A stretch of DNA of 64,000 bases, from positions 1 to 64,000 of the forward strand of contig CAWDLE010000030.1 in NCBI GenBank assembly GCA_963803085.1, in the 5' to 3' direction. The number at the start of each line of letters is the position of its first letter. Position 1 is the first letter of the stretch. A program made the position numbers and the translations under genes. Source of the DNA: JACVRW01 sp963803085 (GTDB lineage Bacteria > Actinomycetota > Thermoleophilia > Solirubrobacterales > Thermoleophilaceae). Below are positions 50,169 to 58,137 of this stretch, in pieces. The notes under the pieces were generated by a model. The model was not told the DNA's origin and searched no databases. It was given only the letters and a program-made list of their open reading frames with translations.

Positions 50169-52880
50169 TCAGTCCGAGAGCAGGTCTCGCAGCACGAAGT
50201 GAAGGATGCCGTCGTGGCGGTAGTAGAGCCACTCGTTCGGCGTGTCGATGCGCACGCGGGCGTCGAACTCCATGCCCTCCGAGGTGGTGACCTTCAGCGT
50301 CTTCGCGCCCTCGTCGAGCGGCGCGAGGTCGAATGTCTCCTCCCCGGTGAGGCCGAGCGACTCCGCGTTCTCGCCGTCCGGGAACTGCAGCGGCAGGATG
50401 CCCATGCCGACCAGGTTCGAGCGGTGGATGCGCTCGTACGACTCGGCGAGCACGAAGCTCACTCCGAGCAGGCGCGGGCCCTTCGCCGCCCAGTCACGCG
50501 AGGAGCCGGAGCCGTACTCCTTCCCGGCGATCACGCACAGCGGCGTGCCCTGCTCGTGGTACTCCACCGCGGCCTCATAGATCGTCCTGACCTCGCCGTC
50601 CTTCTTCGTGAAGCCGCCCTCGGTGCCGGGCGCAAGCAGGTTGCGCAGGCGGATGTTCGCGAACGTCCCGCGCATCATCACCTCGTGGTTGCCGCGGCGG
50701 GAGCCGTAGGAGTTGAACTCGCGCGGCTCTACCCCGTGCTCGATCAGGTACTGGCCAGCAGGTGAGTCCTTCTTGATCGCGCCTGCCGGCGAGATGTGGT
50801 CCGTGGTGACGCTGTCGCCGAGAAGCGCGATCACGCGGGCGCCCTCGATCGACTCGAAGCCGTCTGGCGCCTCCGCGGGCATGTCCTCGAAATAGGGCGG
50901 CTGCTTCACGTAGGTCGATTCGTCGTCCCAGGCGTAGCGGTCGCCCTCCGGGATCTCGAGGCTCTTCCAGTTGTCGTCCCCCTCGAACAGGGCGTCGCCG
51001 TACGAGCGCCGGAACATGTCCGACTCGATCGCGCTCTCGATCGTCTCGTTCACCTCCTGCTGCGTCGGCCAGATGTCGCGCAGGTAGACGTCGTTCTGGA
51101 GCGGCTCGTTCACGATGTCGAGGTCCATGCGGCCGGCCAGCGCGTAGGCCACGCAGAGCGGCGGCGAGGCGAGGTAGTTCATCTTCACCTCGGGGTGGAT
51201 GCGGCCCTCGAAGTTGCGGTTGCCGGACAGCACGCTCGCCACCACGAGGTCGCGTTCCTCGATCTCCTTGGAGACGTCCTCGGGCAGCGGCCCGGAGTTC
51301 CCGATGCAGGTCGTGCAGCCGTAACCGACCAGGTCGAATCCCAGCTTTGCGAGCGGCTCCGTCAGCCCCGCGCGGTCGAGGTACTCGGTCACGACCTTCG
51401 AGCCCGGCGCCAGCGAGGTCTTGACCCACGGCATGCGCTCGAGCCCGGCCTCGACGGCCTTCTTCGCCAGCAGGCCCGCGCCGATCATCACTGACGGGTT
51501 CGACGTGTTAGTGCAGCTCGTGATCGCCGCGATCACGACCGAGCCGTGCCCGAAGCCCTCCTCGCGCTCCGCCACGGCGGTGCCTTGGTGCGGGTGGCTG
51601 TGACCGACCTTCGGCGACTCGCCGCCGCCGTTGTTGGTGGGCGAGTCGCTCGAGGGGAACGACTCGTCGACGGCCTCGTCGTAGCCGGTCGGCGTCTCGT
51701 GGCCCGTGTACTCCTCGAGCTCTGCGCGGAAGTCCGACGCCGCGTCCGCGAGCGCAACTCGGTCCTGCGGGCGCTTCGGGCCGGCGAGCGAGGGCTCCAC
51801 GTCGCCGAGGTCGAGCTCCAGCGTGTCGGAGTAGACGGCCTCTTCTGAGTCCTCGTCGTGGAAGAGGCCCTGCTCGCGGCAGTAGGCCTCCACCAGCTCG
51901 ATGCGCTCCGGCGGACGGCCGGAGAACTCGAGGTACCGGAGCGTCTCCGCGTCGACCGGGAAGATCGCGCAGGTGGCGCCCATCTCGGGCGACATGTTCC
52001 CGATCGTGGCGCGATCTGCGAGCGGCAAATTCGGAAGGCCGCTGCCGTAGAACTCCACGAACTTGCTGACCACGCCGCGCTCGCGCAGCATCTGGGTGAC
52101 GGTGAGGACGAGGTCCGTGGCTGTCGCGCCCTCGGGCAGCTCGCCGGTGAGCCTGAAGCCGACCACCTGCGGAACCAGCATCGAGACCGGCTGGCCGAGC
52201 ATCGCGGCCTCGGCCTCGATACCGCCCACGCCCCAGCCGAGGACGCCCAGCCCGTTCACCATCGTGGTGTGCGAGTCGGTCCCGACGAGCGTGTCCGGGA
52301 ACGCCTGGCCGTCGCGCGACTCCACAACTCGCGCGAGATATTCCAGGTTCACCTGGTGGCAGATGCCGGTGTTCGGCGGCACCACCTTGAAGTTGTCGAA
52401 CGCCGTTTGGCCCCAGCGCAGGAAGGCGTAGCGCTCCTTGTTGCGCTCGAACTCGAACTCGGCGTTGCGCTGGAAGGCGAGCCGCTCGGCGAACACGTCC
52501 ACCTGAATCGAGTGGTCGATCACGAGCTCCACCGGCACCAGCGGGTTGATCTTGGTGGCGTCGCCGCCGAGGTCCTCCATGGCGTCGCGCATCGCCGCCA
52601 GGTCCACGATCGCGGGCACTCCGGTGAAGTCCTGCATCAGCACGCGCGCCGGCCGGTAGGCGATCTCCTGGGATGGCTCGTCCTTCGCCGCCCACTTCGC
52701 GACGGCCTCGGCGCCCTCGGCCTCGCCGTTGCGCAGGAGGTTCTCGAGCAGCACCTTCAGCGCGTAGGGCAGGCGGGCGACGTCGTACTTCTCCTGAAGC
52801 GCGTCGAGCCGGAAGATCTCGTAGGACTCGCCGCCGACCTCGAGGGTCGAACGGGCTCCGAACGTGTCTGAATCGCTCAC
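50169..52880 (-). CDS. acnA: Aconitate hydratase
   Basis: TCA-cycle aconitase converting citrate to isocitrate, about 903 residues, single-chain AcnA/IRP type. The iron-sulfur ligands are in AITSCTNTSNPSVM and GYGCTTCIGNSG. RPARVLMQDFTGVPAIVDLA, GTDSHTTMVNGLGVLGWGVG and YGSGSSRDWAAKGPRLLGVS are conserved active-site segments, and the swivel domain follows (FNSYGSRRGNHEVMMRGTFA). GTG at 52880 is used; another GTG at 52904 would add eight residues, and neither has a good ribosome site. It stands alone, as is common for acnA, and is convergent with the Ddn gene. Confidence 0.95.
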   Translation of the reverse strand: MSDSDTFGARSTLEVGGESYEIFRLDALQEKYDVARLPYALKVLLENLLRNGEAEGAEAVAKWAAKDEPSQEIAYRPARVLMQDFTGVPAIVDLAAMRDAMEDLGGDATKINPLVPVELVIDHSIQVDVFAERLAFQRNAEFEFERNKERYAFLRWGQTAFDNFKVVPPNTGICHQVNLEYLARVVESRDGQAFPDTLVGTDSHTTMVNGLGVLGWGVGGIEAEAAMLGQPVSMLVPQVVGFRLTGELPEGATATDLVLTVTQMLRERGVVSKFVEFYGSGLPNLPLADRATIGNMSPEMGATCAIFPVDAETLRYLEFSGRPPERIELVEAYCREQGLFHDEDSEEAVYSDTLELDLGDVEPSLAGPKRPQDRVALADAASDFRAELEEYTGHETPTGYDEAVDESFPSSDSPTNNGGGESPKVGHSHPHQGTAVAEREEGFGHGSVVIAAITSCTNTSNPSVMIGAGLLAKKAVEAGLERMPWVKTSLAPGSKVVTEYLDRAGLTEPLAKLGFDLVGYGCTTCIGNSGPLPEDVSKEIEERDLVVASVLSGNRNFEGRIHPEVKMNYLASPPLCVAYALAGRMDLDIVNEPLQNDVYLRDIWPTQQEVNETIESAIESDMFRRSYGDALFEGDDNWKSLEIPEGDRYAWDDESTYVKQPPYFEDMPAEAPDGFESIEGARVIALLGDSVTTDHISPAGAIKKDSPAGQYLIEHGVEPREFNSYGSRRGNHEVMMRGTFANIRLRNLLAPGTEGGFTKKDGEVRTIYEAAVEYHEQGTPLCVIAGKEYGSGSSRDWAAKGPRLLGVSFVLAESYERIHRSNLVGMGILPLQFPDGENAESLGLTGEETFDLAPLDEGAKTLKVTTSEGMEFDARVRIDTPNEWLYYRHDGILHFVLRDLLSD

Positions 52881-52988
52881 TTCCGCAACGTTACCCACAC
52901 GCACTCGCGGGTAGGGCCAGCGCCACGATCGCGAGCCCGATTGCCCTCATGTTGCGCAAACCCTCCGCGAGCGGGGAAGTTACGGAAT

Positions 52989-54019
52989 ATGCACGACCTC
53001 GCCTGCGTGGTTCACCTGCACTCGACGTACTCGGACGGGACCGGCACGGTGCCCGAGATCGCGCGGGCGGCGGCGCGCGCAAGCGCCGACGTGGTGCTGC
53101 TCACCGACCACGACACGCTGGAGGCGAAGCGGCGCGGCGAGGAGGGCTGGTATGGCGAGGTGCTCCTGCTCGCCGGCGAGGAGGTCTCGCCGCTAGGCCG
53201 CGACCACTACCTGGCCTTCGGCATCGACAAGGAGATCCGCCACCGCGGTCTCGACGCCTGCGGCATCGCGCGAGCGGTCCGCGACGCAGGCGGCTTCGGC
53301 TTCGCGGCGCATCCGTTCTCGGAGGGCTTCGCGCGCTTCAAGAGACCCGGCATGCCGTTCGGCGGGCTCGACTGCGACGCGCTTCACGGGATCGAGCTGT
53401 GGAGCTTCGCCAACGACACCGGGGAGAGCCTCTCCAGCATCCCCCAGATGATCCGCTTCCTCGCCGCGCCCGGACGCATGCTCGACCACCCTCCCGAGCG
53501 CAACATGCGACGCTGGGACGAGCTCTGCCAGGAGCGGCGTGTGGTGGCGATCGGCGGCCTCGATGCGCACCAGTTCGGCAAGCGGATCGGCCCGGTGGTG
53601 CCGGTGCGGGTGATGGCCTACCACCGCAGCTTCCGCTACATCCGCACCCACGTCCTCTGCAGCGGGCCTCCGGTGCACGAGCTCGAGCGGGATCGCGAGC
53701 TCGTCTTCGACGCCCTGCGAGCGGGCCGCTGCTACATCGCCGTGGATTCCGTGGCACCGGCTAGCGGCTTTCGCTTCGAGGCCGACGACGTGCCGATGGG
53801 AGGCGAGGCGCCCGCGGGCCGGCGCACGCTGCGCGTACGTACGCCGCTGGCCGCCCGCCTGCGGCTGCTGCGCAACGGGACCGAGATCGCCACGACCGAG
53901 GGCACGTCGCTGGACGCGGAGGTCGAGCAGCCCGGCGTCTACCGCGCGGAGGCGCGGCGTGACCCGCGAAGGGCCGCGAGCGCACCTGGATCCTCTCGAA
54001 CCCGGTCTATCTGCGATGA
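52989..54019 (+). CDS. PHP domain phosphoesterase (one frameshift near the end)
   Basis: About 343 residues. The N-terminal PHP motifs are clear: CVVHLHSTYSDGTGTVPEIA, VLLTDHDTLEAKRRGEEGWY, GEEVSPLGRDHYLAFGI, GGFGFAAHPFSEGFARFKR and AIGGLDAHQFGKRIG, giving a trinuclear metal site. A C-terminal beta domain follows (ARLRLLRNGTEIATTEGTSL, EQPGVYRAEARR). The frame changes near 53975, after which ERTWILSNPVYLR and TGA complete a typical ending. It is a stand-alone metal-dependent phosphoesterase of unknown substrate, possibly nucleotide or sugar phosphate. Confidence 0.83.
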
Positions 54020-54066
54020 CCACTCGCGACGTCCTCAGGCAAACCCCCGTGGCATAGGATCGCCTG

Positions 54067-55191
54067 ATGGACCCACGCAGGCCGCTGGCAGCGGTCACCC
54101 TCGCCCTGATCGCCTTCGTCCTGCTGCCGGCGAGCGCCGACGCCAAGGTGGTCTGGCTGTGCAAGCCAGGCCAGAAGGCGAACCCGTGCGAGCCCAGCCT
54201 CACCACCACGAACTTCTCGCCCAAGGGCAAGCGGCTCGGCGTGGAGCACGTGCAGCGCGCGAAGCGGCGCCGGGCGGACTGCTTCTACGTGTACCCGACG
54301 GTGAGCGACCAGAAGCAGCCGCAGGCGTCCCAGGTGGTCGACGACGTCCTGCGCTCGGTCGCGCTCTACCAGACCGCGCGCTACTCGCGCGACTGCCGCG
54401 TCTTCGCGCCCGTCTACCGGCAGGTGACCATTCAGGGCCTGTTCCAGCCCGGCACCGTCACGCCCGAGATGCTCGAGCAGGGCTACGACGACGTGGTGGA
54501 GGCCTGGCGCGCGTACCTGAAGCGCTTCAACCACGGCCGCGGCGTGGTGCTGATCGGTCACTCGCAGGGCACATTCGTGCTGCGGCGGCTGGTCCGTGAG
54601 GAGATCGACCCGAAGGCCTCCGCACGCCGGCGGATCGTGTCCGCGGTGCTGCTCGGCGGCAACGTCACGGTGAAAAAGGGCAGCGACCGGGGCGGCGATT
54701 TCAAGCGCGTCCGCGCCTGCCGTCGCGATGGCCAGACGGGCTGCGTGATCGCGTTCTCGACCTTCAACGCACCCGTTCCGGACGGCGCGCTCTTCGGCCG
54801 GACCAGCCAGCCCGGGCTCTTCGGCCAGACCAGCCAGCCCGGGCTCGAGATTCTCTGCACGAACCCGGCCGCGCTGGGAGGCGGCTCGGCGAAGCTCACC
54901 CCGATCTATCCGAGTGCCCCGTTCGCGGAGAGCGTGATCGGCGCCGGGGCGAACTTCGCGCTCCAGGGCCTTCCGCGCCCCAGGACGACGTGGGCCGGCT
55001 TCCCGGACGCCTACAGCGGGAAGTGCTCCAAGGCCGATGGGGCAAGCGTGCTCCAGGTGAAGCCACTGCGTGGCGCCTTCCCGTTCACACCCACGCCCGA
55101 CGTGACGTGGGGCCTGCACCTGACCGATGCCAACATCGCGCTCGGGCAGCTGGCGAATCTGGTCAAGCGCCAGATTCACGCTCACGAGTAG
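54067..55191 (+). CDS. Secreted DUF3089 family alpha/beta hydrolase
   Basis: 374 residues with a signal peptide (LAAVTLALIAFVLLPASADA). DCFYVYPTVSDQKQPQASQV, DCRVFAPVYRQVTIQGLF and EAWRAYLKRFNHGRGVVLIG lead to the GHSQGT nucleophile elbow, and FAESVIGAGANFALQGL and VTWGLHLTDANIALGQLANL with the His complete a DUF3089 lipase-like protein. Near residue 245 a nine-residue unit (LFGxTSQPG) is tandemly duplicated. The extracellular substrate is probably an ester. The last 29 bp overlap the convergent DHFR-like gene. Confidence 0.88.
   Translation: MDPRRPLAAVTLALIAFVLLPASADAKVVWLCKPGQKANPCEPSLTTTNFSPKGKRLGVEHVQRAKRRRADCFYVYPTVSDQKQPQASQVVDDVLRSVALYQTARYSRDCRVFAPVYRQVTIQGLFQPGTVTPEMLEQGYDDVVEAWRAYLKRFNHGRGVVLIGHSQGTFVLRRLVREEIDPKASARRRIVSAVLLGGNVTVKKGSDRGGDFKRVRACRRDGQTGCVIAFSTFNAPVPDGALFGRTSQPGLFGQTSQPGLEILCTNPAALGGGSAKLTPIYPSAPFAESVIGAGANFALQGLPRPRTTWAGFPDAYSGKCSKADGASVLQVKPLRGAFPFTPTPDVTWGLHLTDANIALGQLANLVKRQIHAHE
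54789..54842 (+). repeat. 27-bp tandem duplication inside the DUF3089 gene
   Basis: Two adjacent 27-bp units (54789-54815 and 54816-54842) differ at one base and encode LFGRTSQPG then LFGQTSQPG, followed by the start of a third (GCTC). The repeat is in frame and lengthens a loop. Confidence 0.85.
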
Positions 55192-55768
55192 TGGCGTAGG
55201 TGGCAATGATCACGCCGGCGGCGGTCGTCGCGGAGTCGACCAGCTGGAACGCGGAGGGTTTCGAGCCGGAGTTCGAAAACAGTCGGCGGCCCGAACCCAG
55301 CACGAGCGGGTGGGTCATCAGGAGGAGTTCGTCGACGAGGTCGCTTGGCATCAGCGACCTGACCAGCACGCCGCTGCCGAACACCACCAGGTTCTCATCG
55401 AGTTCCTCTTTGAGCCTGGCTACGGCATGCGTGGCGTCGCCTTTGAGGAGGGTGGAGTTCTGCCAGGGCAGCGGCTCGGTTAGCGTGGTCGACGCCACGT
55501 ACTTCTGGACGCTGTTGAGCGCCTCGGTGAACGGGTTCCGCTCCTGCTTGGGCCAATAGTCCGCGAAGCGCTCGTACGTCGTTCGGCCGGCCAGGAGGGA
55601 CCATGCGCTCGACATGCGTGCGCCCATCACCTCCTGCATGGCCGGGTCCTGCCTTCGGTTCGCCCAGCCGCCGTGCTGGAAGCCGTCGCGCGGGTCCTCC
55701 TCGGGGTGTCCCGGGGCCTGCATCACGCCGTCAAGCGTCAGGTGCTCGATCACAATGACCTTGCCCAT
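55163..55768 (-). CDS. Dihydrofolate-reductase-fold (RibD C-terminal) protein
   Basis: 201 residues of the RibD C-terminal/DHFR-like reductase family. KVIVIEHLTLDGVMQAPGHP, PAMQEVMGARMSSAWSLLAG RTTYERFADYWP, KYVASTTLTEPLPWQNSTLL, LDENLVVFGSGVLVRSLMPS and LLLMTHPLVLGSGRRLF are the usual blocks. This is the small stand-alone form that is widespread in actinobacteria; members reduce unknown substrates with NAD(P)H. It overlaps the convergent DUF3089 gene end by 29 bp. A multi-dyad region lies upstream. Confidence 0.88.
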   Translation of the reverse strand: MGKVIVIEHLTLDGVMQAPGHPEEDPRDGFQHGGWANRRQDPAMQEVMGARMSSAWSLLAGRTTYERFADYWPKQERNPFTEALNSVQKYVASTTLTEPLPWQNSTLLKGDATHAVARLKEELDENLVVFGSGVLVRSLMPSDLVDELLLMTHPLVLGSGRRLFSNSGSKPSAFQLVDSATTAAGVIIATYATTRERESGA

Positions 55769-55807
55769 GCTGTACCTCCTCCGTGGTCGTAACGCGATTA
55801 CGGACTA

Positions 55808-55841
55808 GGGTCGAGACCCCATCTTTCGTCTATGGGGTCTC
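55808..55841. promoter_or_regulatory. Nested dyads upstream of the DHFR-like gene
   Basis: GGGTCGAGACCC (55808-55819) is a 5-bp inverted repeat with a 2-bp spacer. GAGACCCCAT (55813-55822) and ATGGGGTCTC (55832-55841) form a perfect 10-bp inverted repeat with a 9-nt loop. The motif recurs again as CACCCCAT just downstream. The region is between the divergent DHFR-like gene (start 55768) and the zinc-ribbon gene, so it may be an operator array. Confidence 0.5.
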
Positions 55842-55884
55842 CACCCCATTGGACGATTGACCGATGCGTAGTGCAATTCTGGAC

Positions 55885-56064
55885 ATGGCCCACTACCTAT
55901 GTCCCAATTGCGACGACGTGGTCGACGTCGAGGGATCCGCTCGCGTTACCTGGTGCAACGCCTGCGGTCAGCCCCTCAGCATGTTCGACCTCCTCCCCGT
56001 CCGGCCGGCCATCACGCCGGAGCCGACTGAGAGCCAGGAGGACAAGCCCCCGGCGTTGGCGTAG
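55885..56064 (+). CDS. Small zinc-ribbon protein
   Basis: 59 residues. YLCPNCDDVVDVEG and VTWCNACGQPLSMFD give two Cys-x2-Cys knuckles spaced like a zinc ribbon, followed by a Pro/Glu-rich tail. No catalytic domain is visible. The ATG at 55885 is chosen so that the protein begins just before the ribbon, but an in-frame ATG at 55864 is possible, and neither has a strong ribosome site. Similar proteins are often small accessory or anti-sigma-like factors. It is convergent with the EamA gene (5 bp). Confidence 0.65.
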   Translation: MAHYLCPNCDDVVDVEGSARVTWCNACGQPLSMFDLLPVRPAITPEPTESQEDKPPALA

Positions 56065-56069
56065 ACGCC

Positions 56070-56927
56070 TCAGGCGTCCCGCGGCGGCACTTGCGCATTG
56101 CGCGCCGCTCCGGCACTGGCTGCCACAACGAGCAGGATCGCGACCAGCTCACGCGTGGCAAGGCCCTCGTCGAGCACGATGAATCCGGCGAGGGCCGCCA
56201 TAGCCGGCTCGATGCTCATCATCACGCCGAAGACGCGCGTCGGTAGCCGGCGCAGCGCCTCCATCTCGAGCGTGTAGGGGATCGCCGAGGAGAGGATCGC
56301 CACCGCGAGCCCCGCCGCGAGTATCCAGGGCACCAGCAGGTCGCCGCCCGCGTCGGTCACGCCCACCGGCACAAGCAGCACCGCGCCCACGCCCATCGCG
56401 AGCGCCAGCCCGTTCCCACCGGGGAAACGGCGCCCGACGCGCACGCTCAGCAGGATGTAGGCGGCCCAGAAGCCACCGGCCACCAGGGCGAGCGCCACGC
56501 CGAGCCCATCGAGGTCGGCACCCCCGAAGCCCGACAGCAGGACGATGCCGGCCGCCGCGAGTACGACCCAGGCGAGGTCGAGCGCGCGTCGCGAACCGGC
56601 GATGGCCACGCCGAGAGGTCCCACCATCTCGAAGGTCACCGCCACGCCGAGAGGGATGCGCTCGAGGGACTCGTAGAAGGCGAGGTTCATCGCCGCGAGC
56701 GTCAGGCCGAACATGGCGATCAGCCGCCAGTCCGAGCGGGAGTGCCCGCTAACGGCGGGGCGCCAGACCGCTGCCAACACGAGGGCCGCGAACAGCACCC
56801 TCAGGAAGACCGTGCCGCCCGGGCCCAGCTCGTCGAACAACGACTTCGCGAGCGCCGCGCCGAACTGCACCGACGCGATCCCGGCCAACACAAGGAGCGT
56901 GGGATGTATACGGTCGGGCCGCAGCAT
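56070..56927 (-). CDS. EamA family (RhtA-like) transporter
   Basis: Drug/metabolite-transporter-superfamily exporter, 285 residues with ten predicted helices formed by two EamA repeats: LLVLAGIASVQFGAALAKSL, LTLAAMNLAFYESLERIPLG then VAVTFEMVGPLGVAIAG in the first and GGFWAAYILLSVRVGRRFPG, IPYTLEMEALRRLPTRVFGV in the second. RhtA-like members export threonine or homoserine. It is divergent from a PLP amino-acid enzyme, and the two start codons overlap in CATG (56925-56928), leaving no intergenic DNA. Amino-acid export fits that neighbour, but this is context only. Confidence 0.9.
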   Translation of the reverse strand: MLRPDRIHPTLLVLAGIASVQFGAALAKSLFDELGPGGTVFLRVLFAALVLAAVWRPAVSGHSRSDWRLIAMFGLTLAAMNLAFYESLERIPLGVAVTFEMVGPLGVAIAGSRRALDLAWVVLAAAGIVLLSGFGGADLDGLGVALALVAGGFWAAYILLSVRVGRRFPGGNGLALAMGVGAVLLVPVGVTDAGGDLLVPWILAAGLAVAILSSAIPYTLEMEALRRLPTRVFGVMMSIEPAMAALAGFIVLDEGLATRELVAILLVVAASAGAARNAQVPPRDA

Positions 56928-58137
56928 GGCGCGGGACCGTACACAGGCGCGCGAGCGCAGCTACGAGGAGCTCGAGCGCATCTTCGCCGACGTGGATGCC
57001 CCCTTCGCGCTCGTGGATCTCGACGCGATGTGGTCGAACGCAGGCGAGATGCTGGGGCGGGCGGCGGGCACGCCGATCCGGGTGGCGAGCAAGTCGGTGC
57101 GCTGCCGGCCGCTGCTCGCGTCGATCCTCGACGAGCCCGGCTTCAGGGGACTGATGACGTTCACGCTGCCGGAGTCGCTGTGGCTGCACGAGCACGGCTT
57201 CGACGACCTCCTGCTGGCCTATCCCACCGCGCACCGCGGCGCACTCGCCGAGCTCGGCCGGCTGGAGAGCGAGCGCCCGCCGATCCTCATGGTGGACTCT
57301 GTCGCACACCTCGACCTGATCGAGCGCGCGGTCGGGCGCGCCGCCCGGCCGGTCAGGGTCTGCATCGACCTCGACGTGAGCTGGTGGCCGCTCGGCGGCC
57401 GCTTGAAGATCGGGGTGAAGCGCTCGCCGATCCGCACACCCCAGCAGGCGCGCGATCTCGCACGCGAGATCGTGAGGCGGCCCGGGCTGGAGCTGGCAGG
57501 GCTGATGGGCTACGAGGCCCACATTGCGGGGCTCGGTGACAGCCCGCTCGGGAAGCGCGTGCAGGCACCGCTGATTCGGCAGATCAAGCGCCGGTCGGCT
57601 GGCGAGATCGCGGAGCGCCGCGCCGCCGTGGTGGAGGCCGTGCGCGACGTAGCGCCGCTTCCGCTCGTGAATGGCGGTGGCACCGGCAGCATCCACACCA
57701 CCCGCCGGGAGGACGTGATCACGGAGATCACCGCGGGCTCCGGGTTCTACGCGCCGACGCTGTTCGACCGCTACTCCTCGTTCAGCCTGACCCCCGCCGC
57801 GATGTTCGCGATGCCCGTGGTACGCAAGCCGAGCGGCTCCACGGCCACGCTCCTGGGCGGCGGCTATCACGCTTCGGGCGCGGCGGGCCGCGATCGCCTG
57901 CCCACACCGCACCTCCCACGGGGGCTCCGTGTTGACCCCCTGGAAGGGGCAGGCGAGGTGCAAACTCCCGTTCTGGGATCTGCCGCCGCTAGCCTGCAAA
58001 TCGGTGCGAACGTCTATTTGCGCCATGCGAAGGCCGGGGAGCTGTGCGAGCGTTTCAACACCCTTTATCTGGTGCGCGGCGGCGAGATAGCCGACGAGGT
58101 GCCCACGTACCGCGGCGAAGGACGCTGCGAGCTCTAG
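56926..58137 (+). CDS. Amino acid deaminase/aldolase (alanine-racemase-fold PLP enzyme)
   Basis: 403 residues with an alanine-racemase N-terminal barrel. APFALVDLDAMWSNAG, then the PLP Lys in IRVASKSVRCRPLLASIL, GFDDLLLAYPTAHRGALAEL and VCIDLDVSWWPLGGR mark the barrel. PLVNGGGTGSIHTTRREDVI and TEITAGSGFYAPTLFDRY are the phosphate-binding and C-terminal segments. It belongs to the D-threonine-aldolase/D-amino-acid-deaminase-like group. ATG 56926 shares CATG with the divergent EamA start. The last 94 bp overlap the start of the sulfatase gene in another frame. Confidence 0.87.
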   Translation: MARDRTQARERSYEELERIFADVDAPFALVDLDAMWSNAGEMLGRAAGTPIRVASKSVRCRPLLASILDEPGFRGLMTFTLPESLWLHEHGFDDLLLAYPTAHRGALAELGRLESERPPILMVDSVAHLDLIERAVGRAARPVRVCIDLDVSWWPLGGRLKIGVKRSPIRTPQQARDLAREIVRRPGLELAGLMGYEAHIAGLGDSPLGKRVQAPLIRQIKRRSAGEIAERRAAVVEAVRDVAPLPLVNGGGTGSIHTTRREDVITEITAGSGFYAPTLFDRYSSFSLTPAAMFAMPVVRKPSGSTATLLGGGYHASGAAGRDRLPTPHLPRGLRVDPLEGAGEVQTPVLGSAAASLQIGANVYLRHAKAGELCERFNTLYLVRGGEIADEVPTYRGEGRCEL

